A stretch of 64,000 bases of DNA from Paenibacillus sp. CF384. GTDB lineage: Bacteria; Bacillota; Bacilli; Paenibacillales; Paenibacillaceae. The notes beneath the pieces were generated by a model that was given only the letters and a program-made list of their open reading frames with translations, was not told the DNA's origin and did no database searches. Positions within the stretch are counted from its first letter, which is position 1; each line of letters begins with the position of its first letter. Both the position numbers and the translations under genes were made by a program. Positions 35,930 through 45,253 of this stretch are shown one piece after another. The stretch lies in contig NZ_FNNV01000005.1 of NCBI RefSeq assembly GCF_900106745.1, positions 186,001-250,000 on the forward strand, given 5' to 3'.

Positions 35930-36661
35930 TTACCAAGCGCGATTCGTCCAATCCTTCTGTCTTTCTTCACGGTATCGCTGTACCCACTGCTCGGCAATGT
36001 CGTCTGCAATGGGATCGAATTGCGGCGGCGCTACAACAACACCTGTCGTCTCAATGCCCAAATAGGTCAGAATATCCAGCACTGTTCGCTCGTAGTTCTG
36101 GATAAAATCCTCATAGACGATGGTCATCGGCGTAATTCCGCCTTCATCGAAAAACTCTTGCATCGCAGCCTCGCGCAATACCGATTCCGCCTCCAAATGA
36201 TTGATCGCATCGAAGTTATACTCGGCGGAAATATCGGCTTCACTTGGTTTCTGCCCATGCCCGCGGTGCCATTCATCCGAAACGATCGCGCGCCACCAGG
36301 ATACGGCAAGACGCACTTTATTACGTCTAGTCATGTAGATATATTTGCAGTTTGGAAAAGTAGCTTCCCACACGGCCGGCCTTGGCACATCGTCTGCCAG
36401 ATTATAGATCTTTCTGAAACACGTCATCCAGTTGTCAAACTGAGGGAAACATATCGAATCCTTGATGCCGAACACCCCGTTCGGAGTAGTCCCTTCTTCC
36501 AATCTCTGCTCCATTGCTTGCAAGCCGGTTGTTTCGGGATCGTTAAAGTGCATAAATTCTCTGGGGACTCCCGCTACACCTGTCGATTTCAGCGCTTCTG
36601 CGAGCAAAGTACTTCCGGTTCGTTGCGAGAAGAAGATCGTATACGATTGAGTTGGTTTCAT
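35930..36661 (-). CDS. Stf0-type sulfotransferase
   Basis: A 243-aa protein starting at ATG 36661 (AGGAA 8 nt upstream; the longer frame to 36748 crosses a terminator). SYTIFFSQRTGSTLLAEAL near 6-24 is the PAPS 5'-phosphosulfate loop. MTRRNKVRLAVSWWRA near 110-125 fits the 3'-phosphate-binding region. Best resemblance is to the Stf0 family that sulfates trehalose glycolipids in mycobacteria; the substrate here is unknown. Proximity to glycosyltransferases suggests a sulfated glycan or glycolipid, which would be unusual in a Firmicute. Confidence 0.8.
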   Translation of the reverse strand: MKPTQSYTIFFSQRTGSTLLAEALKSTGVAGVPREFMHFNDPETTGLQAMEQRLEEGTTPNGVFGIKDSICFPQFDNWMTCFRKIYNLADDVPRPAVWEATFPNCKYIYMTRRNKVRLAVSWWRAIVSDEWHRGHGQKPSEADISAEYNFDAINHLEAESVLREAAMQEFFDEGGITPMTIVYEDFIQNYERTVLDILTYLGIETTGVVVAPPQFDPIADDIAEQWVQRYREERQKDWTNRAW

Positions 36662-36716
36662 AAAGTTATTCCTGCTTTCATCATGGATTATTTGTAGGCG
36701 TATGGAGTAAAATGCA

Positions 36717-36757
36717 CGCAAAAAAGCCGCAGATGAACGAATTTCCATCTACGGCTT
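36717..36757 (-). terminator. Intrinsic terminator in the leader of the sulfotransferase gene
   Basis: The 12-nt arms AAGCCGTAGATG and CATCTGCGGCTT (one G-U or mismatch) with a 10-nt loop are followed on the minus strand by TTTTGCG. It lies 56 bp upstream of the Stf0 start codon, where no gene should end. Confidence 0.8.
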
Positions 36758-36980
36758 CAGGCAGCACGAGTACGCAGCATAAGCTGCGCGTCCGGTTAGG
36801 CCAAGCGTTAAGGATGAATGTTCATGACAGGGTGCATGTTAGCCGGTAACACAAACAGACCGCTGCTGAGCAGCCGTTCGATCGCGTGTTGTAGCTATCA
36901 TGCCTATTCAGATATCGATTAACCGATAACTGCTGTCAAGAACTGGGTCATCTTTGCACGCTCCATCCTCTTACAAATTT
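36717..36980 (-). ncRNA. Candidate small transcript or regulatory leader upstream of the sulfotransferase gene
   Basis: The region between divergent Stf0 and AraC genes has a plausible promoter (36986-37015) and ends in a strong terminator. Inside, two tiny frames start with some SD support (ATG 36966 and 36951, the latter MTQFLTAVIG), and a GCTGCTCAGCAGC hairpin occurs. It may be a small RNA, a micropeptide gene or an attenuated leader. No known riboswitch was recognised. Confidence 0.35.
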
Positions 36981-36985
36981 ATCCT

Positions 36986-37015
36986 AGTGTAATCGCTTCC
37001 TTATGCGATCGTCAA
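36986..37015 (-). promoter_or_regulatory. Probable sigma-A promoter, minus strand
   Basis: TTGACG and TACACT are separated by 18 bp on the minus strand. The start site would be near 36979, giving a transcript that meets the terminator at 36757 after about 220 nt. Confidence 0.5.
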
Positions 37016-37117
37016 GTAAATTTTTACTTAACAAGAATAATCATCCAATGTGAGCTTCCCTCATCCAGACCTGTTATGATAGAGCAGACGAACTATTTTA
37101 TACTAGGCAGGTTACTT

Positions 37118-38005
37118 ATGAACGCTACTCAGCTTGATCTTGTTCCCTATATTCGTTCCGCAGCGAATGCGATTCGTAAGCCCTTCTTCCTCGGCGAGCG
37201 CACCTTGCTCGATTACGCGATTCTTTATGTGCAAGAGGGAACGATGCGCGTGACGCTTACTCGGGAGAATAGAGTGTTTTCCATTACGAGCGGGCAATTC
37301 TGCCTGCTGCAGCCTGGTGATCTACATATTTTGGAGGGGACGACGGATACCATCTCCCCCTATGTCCATATGGATCTATTCTATAACCCGCATCGCGAGC
37401 GCAGCTTCGTGACGTTGCCCGGGCAAATTCAAGTCGCTGGGCAAGAGGAACTGATCCAGCCTCGGATTTCTGACTTGGAGGGCTTTGAGCAGGTACCGAC
37501 CCTATTCACTCCCCGAAATAAATCGGCATTCGTCGAAACGCTGCTTGCCCTCATCCAAGCCTGGGATGACGGAGCTTGCGGCCTGCTTAATCGGATGAAG
37601 GCGCATGGCGCTGCACTGCAATTGATTTTTCAGCTGCTTGAGCCGTATGTCGAGGAGGAGCGGACTCCGAATAAAAGCCACTCGCTGCTCGGCTGGGTGA
37701 CATCCTATTTTGCTTTGCACATCTCAGAGCCGCTGCGGGTAGCCGATATGGCAAAAAGGGCGAACTTGTCCGTGCCGCGCTTCAACGTCGTGTTCCGCGA
37801 GACATTCGGCGTTTCGCCCTATCACTATTTTCTTACGCTGCGGCTCAAGCACGCCAAAGAGCTGCTTCGCACGAGTATGCTGACTATGCACGAAATCGCC
37901 GATTATTGCGGCTTTACGGACAATCATCATTTTGCCAACACGTTCAAGCGAACGACGGGAGTCACTCCCGGCCAATACCGGGCCGGGATGAACGAGAGTG
38001 AGTAG
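37118..38005 (+). CDS. AraC-family transcriptional regulator
   Basis: A 295-aa regulator starting at ATG 37118 (AGGCAGG upstream). The N-terminal cupin (about 15-130, FCLLQPGDLHILEG) would bind a sugar. The C-terminal AraC double helix-turn-helix spans about 195-290 (EPLRVADMAKRANLSVPRFNVVFRETFGVSPYHYF, IADYCGFTDNHHFANTFKRTTGVTPGQYR). It converges on the GH116 gene, which it may regulate; this is only suggested by proximity. Confidence 0.92.
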   Translation: MNATQLDLVPYIRSAANAIRKPFFLGERTLLDYAILYVQEGTMRVTLTRENRVFSITSGQFCLLQPGDLHILEGTTDTISPYVHMDLFYNPHRERSFVTLPGQIQVAGQEELIQPRISDLEGFEQVPTLFTPRNKSAFVETLLALIQAWDDGACGLLNRMKAHGAALQLIFQLLEPYVEEERTPNKSHSLLGWVTSYFALHISEPLRVADMAKRANLSVPRFNVVFRETFGVSPYHYFLTLRLKHAKELLRTSMLTMHEIADYCGFTDNHHFANTFKRTTGVTPGQYRAGMNESE

Positions 38006-38029
38006 GGTGGCGGATTCCACCGATATTCC

Positions 38030-38700
38030 GTCAATGTAGACCTCTAGGTTCGCTACATTGACGGACTCCGCCGGTATTCTGCTATTGTAGACTTCTGGGT
38101 TCGCTACATTAGCGAATTCCACGGGTTTTCAGTCAATGTAGACCTCTGGGTTTGCTACATTGGCGGACTCCACGGATTTTCAGTCAATGTAGACCTCTGG
38201 GTTTGCTACATTGACTGACTCCACCGATATTCCGTCAATGTAGACCTCTAGGTTCGCTACATTAGCGGATTCCACGGGTTTTCAGTCAATGTGTTGCTCC
38301 CAAAGCTACTCTTCCGCCAATTTCACCTGTTTTCCACTAATGTGTTGCTCTAAGAGCTACTCTTCCGCCGAATCCAACTGTTTTCCGCTAGAGTGTTGCT
38401 CTGAGAGCCACTCTTCTGCCAATTTCACCTGTTTCCCGCAAATGTGTTGCTCTGGAAGCTACTCTTCTGCTAACTTCACCTGGTTTCCACTAGAGTGTTG
38501 CTCTCGGAGCCACTCTTCCGCCGAATCTACCGCTCTCCCACCAATGTGCGGTAACCGCTGCCTATCATGTTGCTACTTTCCCGCTTTCCCACCAATGTGC
38601 GGTAACCGCTACCTCTCATGTTGCTACTTTCCCGCTCTCCCACCTATGTGCGGTAACCGCTGCCTCTCATGTTGCTACTCTATGATTTCCCGCTAAAGTG
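38030..38700. repeat. Palindrome array C2 (51-bp unit, 14 units)
   Basis: Unit positions are 38035, 38086, 38137, 38188, 38239, 38290, 38341, 38392, 38443, 38494, 38545, 38596, 38647 and 38697: 51 bp apart every time except the last (50). Three successive core types occur: TGTAGACCTCTGGGTTTGC, TGTTGCTCTGAGAGCCACT and GTGCGGTAACCGCTGCC. The last unit overlaps the stop codon of GH116. Because 51 is divisible by three, the array also shows a spurious Cys-rich frame. Confidence 0.93.
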
Positions 38701-41341
38701 TTGCCCCTTGAACAACACTATCCACCACGCTCAACATCACTCTAATCGAGCGAGCCGGCGAGAGCACCGCGCTGCCGCTGGCTAGGCGAAGCTGGTCTCC
38801 GCTGCGCTCGAAGTCCAGCTCATCATCGCCAAGACTCACCGCTTCAACGCGGTTCACGAGCGCTTCGCCCAACTGAAGGCGCTGCAGCGCAAACTCACCG
38901 TAGAGCACTTCGATTTCAAGCGCATCTTCACCGTATTTTACCGTACCCCATGCACCATCGAGCGCCCAGAAAGCTTGATAACTCGCCGCACCGACTCCTG
39001 CTGCCGCCGCAACCTTAGGCTCAAAACCGAGCAAACCCTGCCCTTTGTGATAGTGGAACCCACTGTAAGCATGCAGCAGCGAATAACTGGCCATCGAGCG
39101 GGCATAATTGCTGCCGCATTCGATTTCGTTCCACGGATTGCGGCGGTTCCCGTCATAGCGGCGGCGAATGGCTTCGACTATGGATAAGCCTTCCTCGTAC
39201 AGGCCTTCCTGAATCATGTGCACCGCAGCTTGATATTCGAAGCCGGTCATCGTCTCCGAATTATAGGTCAGCGGAACGGCCGGTTTCGTCCGACCCTCCG
39301 GCCAGGTGCAGATGAGCAATCCTCCCTCGTCGCCTAGCGAATACAGCCGCCACGGGTTGGCTTCCTTCCTCATCTCGCTCTTGAAATTATAGCGATAGAG
39401 CGATTGCAGCGCCGTGCGCGTCTGCTCCCCGTCGAAGATCTCGCCTAAGCCGCACAAGTTGGCATGCCACTGCGCGACGACCTGATCGATGCTGCAGCCT
39501 TCGCCTATCTGATATTTGATCTCGCCTGCTTCCGCATTCCAGTACGCTTGTTCAACGGCATTGCCAATCTTCCCCTCCGAGTAACGGGTAAGCTGTGACA
39601 AATCTTGTAATTGAACCTGCTGTATATAATATTCTCCGTTAAACAGCTCGCGGTCGGTAAAAGCTTTTCCACGTTCGAACAGCCCGCGGTAGAGCTCCGC
39701 CGTTTCCGGCTCTCCCAGATAATCCGCGATCTCCGCCCCCGCCTTCAAAGCGGCGAGATAGAATCCGTTCAGCCATGAATTGGGCCCGAACAGCTCCATA
39801 TCGAGCGTATGATGCTGCCGTCCTTCGAGTACGCCATCTTGATTGGCATCCCATCGATCCTCATTGGTGTCGGCCCAAGCGTAGGAAATCATCGATTTGG
39901 CCGCTTCCCAGTGCCCTCTTAACCACTCGTCATCCCCACTAATCCGCCAATCCCGGTACATTTTAATGATCCCGCCGAATTGCCCGTCAGCACAGGCATG
40001 ATACTTCGAGCGCTCGCGCCCAACAGGCAGCATCAGTCGGAACTGCATCTGCCCGTCTTCTCGGCGATTATGTGTAAAGTCCAGATCGCGCATGCTCCGC
40101 TCTAGCTGTGGGAACAAATACGGCAGCGCATAAGCGTAGTTCCAAACATGCGTACAGGAACCTTCGCAGCAGCCGACATCCTCGATGCAGCCTTCGAAGC
40201 CGTAGAAAGATCCATCCTCGAGCCGCAGACAGGTTGGCGATTTCAGCACGGATAAATTCGCCACTACCGCATCCAGTACAGCCTCCGGAAGCGTTGATCC
40301 ATACAGCGCATCACGGAATAGCCGCGTTTCCCGCTCCAACCGGTCCCACTCTGCAAATGCATATGCACTGCTGGCGAGCGAGTCTTCGAATCGAACCGCA
40401 TAGTGATTTTTCCAGATGGTCCGTTTGCCGTCTTTCTCGGGATTCCAGTGATTGTACATGAACGGACTGCTCCAAGCGAGCATGAACCTTACGCTCCGCG
40501 ACTCACCTGCTGGTACGTTTATTGACGCTGCCAGTGAAGCCATATCTTGATTGCGGAATTTGGCATCCGGCTCATATTCGCGATTGTTGAAGGGGCCAAA
40601 CGTTGTGAAATCCCGCCAAAACATCTCCAGCGAATCACACCATCCGCCGCGATACCAGTACAGTTGGCAGCTGCCCTCCGTTTGATCCGTTGCCATCGTC
40701 AGCTCGCCATATTCCGGATTGTCCTTCTGCTCCGATTGTGTTGCCATATGTATCCGTCTCAAGCCGTTATCGTTCACATAGCGGTGCTGACTTGGTGAGG
40801 TCTTCATCATATTCGCCGAAGATAAGTTGACGGTGTAGGTTACTGCCTGCTTAGTCGTATTCAATACGGTAATCGTAAAGAATGCAGCCGGCAGACTGGA
40901 ATCATCTTCATTCGAAGGAATGAACGGATTAAACGCGCTCATTCGCACCTGCCCTGGGAATGTCGGATCTTGAAACTCGATATCAGCCATCGGGAACGTA
41001 CCCGTGAAGACAGTCTTCTCAAAATGAGGCATTCCCCCCAATGTCCCAGCATGCGGGCCAAATCCATATCCGGAATGCAGCGCGCCTCCTCGAACCGGCT
41101 CACCCATATAGGGAGGTTGGAGTTCCCCTTGTAAAATCCGAGCGTCGAGCACGCGCTCGCCATCTTCCGCTTTGATTGCAAAATGGCTAAGCACATTCAT
41201 GCTGCGCTTGTTCGGACGATTCAAAATTTCCCAATCCATTAATCTTCCATTACCCGCCAGACCGATGCAGCCAGTGCCAATACCGCCTATCGGAAACGAG
41301 ATTGCATGTAACCGCTCATCCTCATATACAAATTGCTTCAC
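38693..41341 (-). CDS. GH116-family glycoside hydrolase (GBA2-like)
   Basis: An 882-aa protein. FPIGGIGTGCIGLAGNGRLMDWEILNRP is the family N-terminal signature, followed by a beta-sandwich (to about 330) and an (alpha/alpha)6 barrel (about 360-790). DGVLEGRQHHTLD and CSIDQVVAQWHANLCGLG carry candidate nucleophile Glu and acid/base Asp. No signal peptide. Known members are beta-glucosidases, beta-xylosidases or glucosylceramidases. The start codon is GTG (41341) with GAAGGGAG 8 nt upstream. The final codons and TAG are made from array C2 sequence, so the true ancestral C-terminus may have been longer or different. Confidence 0.9.
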   Translation of the reverse strand: MKQFVYEDERLHAISFPIGGIGTGCIGLAGNGRLMDWEILNRPNKRSMNVLSHFAIKAEDGERVLDARILQGELQPPYMGEPVRGGALHSGYGFGPHAGTLGGMPHFEKTVFTGTFPMADIEFQDPTFPGQVRMSAFNPFIPSNEDDSSLPAAFFTITVLNTTKQAVTYTVNLSSANMMKTSPSQHRYVNDNGLRRIHMATQSEQKDNPEYGELTMATDQTEGSCQLYWYRGGWCDSLEMFWRDFTTFGPFNNREYEPDAKFRNQDMASLAASINVPAGESRSVRFMLAWSSPFMYNHWNPEKDGKRTIWKNHYAVRFEDSLASSAYAFAEWDRLERETRLFRDALYGSTLPEAVLDAVVANLSVLKSPTCLRLEDGSFYGFEGCIEDVGCCEGSCTHVWNYAYALPYLFPQLERSMRDLDFTHNRREDGQMQFRLMLPVGRERSKYHACADGQFGGIIKMYRDWRISGDDEWLRGHWEAAKSMISYAWADTNEDRWDANQDGVLEGRQHHTLDMELFGPNSWLNGFYLAALKAGAEIADYLGEPETAELYRGLFERGKAFTDRELFNGEYYIQQVQLQDLSQLTRYSEGKIGNAVEQAYWNAEAGEIKYQIGEGCSIDQVVAQWHANLCGLGEIFDGEQTRTALQSLYRYNFKSEMRKEANPWRLYSLGDEGGLLICTWPEGRTKPAVPLTYNSETMTGFEYQAAVHMIQEGLYEEGLSIVEAIRRRYDGNRRNPWNEIECGSNYARSMASYSLLHAYSGFHYHKGQGLLGFEPKVAAAAGVGAASYQAFWALDGAWGTVKYGEDALEIEVLYGEFALQRLQLGEALVNRVEAVSLGDDELDFERSGDQLRLASGSAVLSPARSIRVMLSVVDSVVQGATL

Positions 41342-41504
41342 TGTAATCGCTCCCTTCTACTTCACATTGTAGTACGAAGCCAGAGAGGAAGCATTGTAAA
41401 AGGGCTTTCTTTTGTTGTAAATTCCGATTGTTTATTATCTTCCTTCAAAGGAATCATTATCTGACGATCAGATGGTATAATGGATTCAACTGGAAAAAAA
41501 GGGA

Positions 41505-41981
41505 GTGAGAGAGATCGCACGTTGGCTCATGAGCGCACTGATCATTGTTAGCTGCGTCGTCGTTGTTCTTAGCGGATGTACGAAACCGTCCGATATTTAT
41601 GGAGGTATCAGCAAAACAGACTTCCCCGAATTGACCGAGGCCAATCTTGAATATGTCTACCAGTATAGAGGGCATGCCGACAATTGGAGTGCTGTTCTGT
41701 TCGTTTACAAGCTCAAAGGCGCAGATAAATTCAAGATGAAAGAGGTGCTCGTGTATACCGGAGAAGATCCGAAGCCTACCGGGCAGCTCTCTACCGAATA
41801 CACATTTGGCGACGCCGTTGGCGGCTCTGGCATGTTAATTCCCGAAGCACCGGAGAACGGAATTTATGTGATGCTTCCATCGCTCGGAACGAAGGAGCTG
41901 CTGCCAAACACAACCGCCAAGCTGCTGGTCAAATGGGGAGCTCAATCCGAGTATATCGAGTTAAAATCTGTGCCGGCGTAG
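41505..41981 (+). CDS. Small putative lipoprotein, unknown function
   Basis: A 158-aa product with a hydrophobic N-terminus and lipobox VLSGC (Cys near residue 25). The mature part is beta-rich (YVYQYRGHADNWSAVLFVYKL, LSTEYTFGDAVGGSG) and has no domain I recognise. The open frame starts with GTG at 41505 next to AAAAGGG; ATG at 41529 is an alternative. It is divergent from GH116 and followed by a shared terminator. Confidence 0.7.
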   Translation: MREIARWLMSALIIVSCVVVVLSGCTKPSDIYGGISKTDFPELTEANLEYVYQYRGHADNWSAVLFVYKLKGADKFKMKEVLVYTGEDPKPTGQLSTEYTFGDAVGGSGMLIPEAPENGIYVMLPSLGTKELLPNTTAKLLVKWGAQSEYIELKSVPA

Positions 41982-42013
41982 CGCTCGCAGCAGTTATTCA
42001 TCCCTATAACAAA

Positions 42014-42047
42014 AACAAGGATGCGGGCTTAGGCTTGCATCCTTGTT
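42014..42047. terminator. Bidirectional terminator
   Basis: The 11-bp arms AACAAGGATGC and GCATCCTTGTT with a 12-nt loop lie between convergent genes. On the minus strand GTTTTTG follows. Confidence 0.85.
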
Positions 42048-42061
42048 CACGTCCTGAAACC

Positions 42062-43981
42062 TTAACGCACCACTACAACCGCGAACGGAAGCAGCTCCAG
42101 CTCAAAAGAGCCGTCATCCTGCACCACCGGCGGCGGATACGCTGCTGGCATAACCGGCTGGACCGATCGCTCATCCAGCGCGAACAGCTCCGCCGGCTTA
42201 ATCGCCGTCGACTGCACACGAACCCGAATGGTTTTGTTCGTATAATTCGCTGCGAGCAAGGTCACAGCGCCATCTTTACCTCTTACTGCAAGTGCGTCAC
42301 AGCATAACCGGTCAGACACTTGGCAATCCAGCACTTCTGCACCTTGCAGCTTGGCCGCAGCTGCCAATACATGATAGAGCGGATACTTCTCTTCCCCGCC
42401 CTCATGCATAACCCCAAGCAGCCCGGCTGTCTCTAGATAGCAGACCCGCTCAGCTCCGGCTTCCGATAAGCTCCGCAAGCTGCCAAGCGTCCATGCCGCG
42501 CCAAACAACGACCATTGGCGCGCATCGGTATGATTAGCTCGGTCCTCGGACCTGCGCCTTCCTTCTTCGCTAGTCGAGTTCGGATTCAGACGCGGCTTGA
42601 ACGTGATTGGACCGATGCTTAGCGGCACTCCGGGTACAATACTTCGCGCACTGCGAACCGTATCCGCCTGTGCGGAAACCGTCTCGGCGAGTGAGGCAAT
42701 ATCGAAGGCATGCACCTGCGGATTAATCGTGTACATCGCCGCTTCCATCGGAGCAAGCGGCAGCTCCGCGCGGTTTAACTCCGTGAAGTAAGCACGAGTG
42801 CCTCCGCCCACGCGAAAGGACAGCTTCGCCGAATCGCGCAGCTTCATAAGCTCGGTGGACAGCTCATGACTGCTCACGAATCCAACTTCAGGGAATACAA
42901 ACACCGTATCCACGGCTGCTTCCACTTCGGCGATAGCTTGAACAAACGTCTCGAGCAAACCTAGGCCTTGCCCTTCATTTTCCACCGGGACAATCACTTC
43001 AAGCTCTACGCCTGCGCCGAGCGCACCTGCGGCAGCAGTCGTATTCGCAAGCTCCTGCTCCCAGCCCGCATCTGCCAATCTTATGACCGCTCGCAGGAAA
43101 GTCAGTGCAAGCGGACGAAGCGCCTCAACCTCAGACAGCGACAGCTCACGGCCAGGAGTCATCCCTAAACCAACATCTGGAACCTTCCCGACCAGATGGT
43201 CGTACAGCTCCACGCTGATCTTTTGAGAATCCTGTTCGTTATCCGATTCCCTATCCACGATCTCGTCCACTTCACCGATTAACCTAAGCGTGACAGACTG
43301 TCTGACTCGCTCCCCGCTTGAAACTTTCACTGGGTAAGGGATGCTAAGCGGCGTGCAATAGGTTTTGTAAGAGGCATCCGTCCAATTCCTCTGATCCTCC
43401 ATCTCGAACAAATCGCCGCTAAATCGCAACTCCGCAGTCAACTTCGGCGTTATATCATGGCGAATAGCTGTCATGCCGAGGAATGGCTGATGCGGCGAAA
43501 TCCGCTCTGGAAACGCACCTAAGATTGTCCCCTCCTCGGATTCTACCTCCACCTTACAACCTGCCAGATCGGAAGGATGGAGAATGCAGAAGCCGATCCG
43601 ATTGCGAAGAAACCCCGAATGTGCCTCACCGTCGAACGTGAAGCTAATCGTTCCATCCTTCGAGCCGGAGATGACTCCCTCCCACTCCAAATCAATTTCT
43701 GCCTGCCGATGCTCTGCTACGAAACTGACTTCAAACTCATCCATATGATTCGTTACCACACGAAACTCACGAAAAACCGGCTTAATCGTCCCCCAGTTCT
43801 GATCCCGGACAGCGGCGTAGATGCCGCGCACCACTTCCTGCCCGCCATAGCGAATATATCGAAGTCCTCCCTCTTCCAGCACAGCTGTCAGCGGCCCCGC
43901 CTTAAGCAGCAGCCGCTCTGGCAGCGGCTCGGTACTTCCGTATCGCAGCACGGATATCTCTTTTGCCTGACTTACCATCAT
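42062..43981 (-). CDS. D-apionate lactonase-like protein
   Basis: A 639-aa cytosolic protein. The N-terminal third (about 15-225) is a beta-sandwich like that of sugar mutarotases (EFEVSFVAEHRQAEIDLEWEGVI, RNRIGFCILHPSDLAG). A TIM-barrel-like middle (about 265-520) and a small beta-rich C-terminus follow. The layout and QRNWTDASYKTYCTPLSIPYP remind me of proteins annotated as D-apionate lactonase (ApnL), which opens apionolactone in D-apiose catabolism. This is from memory of family style and needs a search. No other apiose genes are in the window. GGGAG precedes ATG by 8 nt. Confidence 0.55.
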   Translation of the reverse strand: MMVSQAKEISVLRYGSTEPLPERLLLKAGPLTAVLEEGGLRYIRYGGQEVVRGIYAAVRDQNWGTIKPVFREFRVVTNHMDEFEVSFVAEHRQAEIDLEWEGVISGSKDGTISFTFDGEAHSGFLRNRIGFCILHPSDLAGCKVEVESEEGTILGAFPERISPHQPFLGMTAIRHDITPKLTAELRFSGDLFEMEDQRNWTDASYKTYCTPLSIPYPVKVSSGERVRQSVTLRLIGEVDEIVDRESDNEQDSQKISVELYDHLVGKVPDVGLGMTPGRELSLSEVEALRPLALTFLRAVIRLADAGWEQELANTTAAAGALGAGVELEVIVPVENEGQGLGLLETFVQAIAEVEAAVDTVFVFPEVGFVSSHELSTELMKLRDSAKLSFRVGGGTRAYFTELNRAELPLAPMEAAMYTINPQVHAFDIASLAETVSAQADTVRSARSIVPGVPLSIGPITFKPRLNPNSTSEEGRRRSEDRANHTDARQWSLFGAAWTLGSLRSLSEAGAERVCYLETAGLLGVMHEGGEEKYPLYHVLAAAAKLQGAEVLDCQVSDRLCCDALAVRGKDGAVTLLAANYTNKTIRVRVQSTAIKPAELFALDERSVQPVMPAAYPPPVVQDDGSFELELLPFAVVVVR

Positions 43982-44070
43982 TCACGCTCTCCCTTTCGTT
44001 AGGCTTGCTTCTTCATGCACAGTACACTGTCACTCTCATGCTCATCACTTTGAATGCCAAGAACATTCCG

Positions 44071-44718
44071 TCAATGCAGCTGACCTTCAGAAGCGAAAAT
44101 ATCTTGTTTATGCTGAACACTGGTAACCACGGCGATTTCGATCGCTTTTACCATAACCTCCAGGCTCATGCTCGGCATCTGCGGTTTCTGCTCGGTTTGG
44201 ATGGGAAGGTAAGGGATATGGATAAAGCCGCCTCTTATCGCCGGAAACTCCGTCGCAAGCATATGCTGAAGACCGTAGAACAAATGATTGCATACGAATG
44301 TACCCGCAGTATGGGATACCGAAGCCGGTATGCCTGCTTTGCGCAGCTGTGAGGTAATTGCCTTTATCGGCAGCGAGGACCAATAGGCGACCGGGCCTGC
44401 TGCGGCGATAGGCTCATCGATCGGCTGATTACCCTCATTATCCGGGATGCGGGCATCGTTTACGTTGATTGCCACTCGCTCTATCGCAATATCGCTGCGG
44501 CCTCCCGCTTGCCCGACGCATATTACTACATCCGGTTTCACCTCCAGAATGGCCTGCCTTAGCTTTTGTATGGACTTCGTGAACACCGTCGGGATCTGTC
44601 TGACTTCCACTTCCAACCCTTCAAATGGCCGATGGCTTAATTGGCTGACGACCTCCCAAGCAGGATTAATCGTTTCTCCGCCAAATGGATCAAAGCCGGT
44701 TAACAAGACTTTATTCAT
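44071..44718 (-). CDS. pcp: Pyroglutamyl-peptidase I
   Basis: A 215-aa cysteine peptidase (family C15) that removes N-terminal pyroglutamate. LLTGFDPFGGETINPAWE at the start, Glu in RSDIAIERVAINVNDARIPDN, Cys in SHTAGTFVCNHLFYGL, and His in GGFIHIPYLP form the Glu-Cys-His triad. The length is normal. GAGGAGG lies 5-6 nt before ATG. It is 28 bp downstream of the zinc-ribbon gene and probably co-transcribed. Confidence 0.95.
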   Translation of the reverse strand: MNKVLLTGFDPFGGETINPAWEVVSQLSHRPFEGLEVEVRQIPTVFTKSIQKLRQAILEVKPDVVICVGQAGGRSDIAIERVAINVNDARIPDNEGNQPIDEPIAAAGPVAYWSSLPIKAITSQLRKAGIPASVSHTAGTFVCNHLFYGLQHMLATEFPAIRGGFIHIPYLPIQTEQKPQMPSMSLEVMVKAIEIAVVTSVQHKQDIFASEGQLH

Positions 44719-44746
44719 GAAGCTCCTCCTCTTCCTCGCTTCGCTG

Positions 44747-45046
44747 CTAATCCTTCAATCTTAAGCCGCAGCTCGGACATTCCGGTTCATGCTGAATGAC
44801 TTTCTCGCCACAAGCCGGGCATTCCTCGTAGAGGTCTTCAGGCGCCTGAGATTGAATCGATCGGTGCCGAAGAGCCGCATTGTGTTTACTCGCTTTGCCT
44901 TCCTTCTTCGCATCATACAAAAAATCCCTTATGTCTTGAATGTTCTTAGCCATGTTCGAAGAATCCAGTGCGGACTGAATGACTGCGTGCAAAATAAAGA
45001 AGAATACGGAAACCATAATCAACCATAGAACAATCGCTCCTACCAT
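44747..45046 (-). CDS. Small membrane protein with C-terminal zinc ribbon
   Basis: A 99-aa protein: one membrane helix at the N-terminus (about 3-25, AIVLWLIMVSVFFFILHAV), a basic linker, and a double-Cys zinc ribbon at the end (CPACGEKVIQHEPECPSCGLRL). AAAGGGG precedes ATG. Function unknown. It stands directly upstream of pcp. Confidence 0.75.
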   Translation of the reverse strand: MVGAIVLWLIMVSVFFFILHAVIQSALDSSNMAKNIQDIRDFLYDAKKEGKASKHNAALRHRSIQSQAPEDLYEECPACGEKVIQHEPECPSCGLRLKD

Positions 45047-45253
45047 TGTGAATCCCCTTTTCGCTTCTCATCGCTTTGATCGTAAATAGCTGCTACCTCC
45101 CTATGTTCTCTATCTCTCACGCGAATACCTCCCTGCCGTTTCCAATTGAGTCTTTCTTCCTCTCAAGAGATTCGAGAGATGATAAATGCGCGATAGACTA
45201 GTCCATTTGCTTAAACGAATCATAGAATACTAGTAGTGATTGGAGGTGATTAT

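Noticed and set aside
38289-38696. Plus-strand frame of 135 aa with 17-residue Cys-rich repeats
   Set aside because: It is a by-product of the 51-bp array period (17 codons). No ribosome binding site precedes it and codons follow the repeat drift, so I do not call a protein.
38030-38700. CRISPR array
   Set aside because: Unit period is constant, but there is no split into identical repeats and unique spacers; both parts drift together. No cas genes are in the window.
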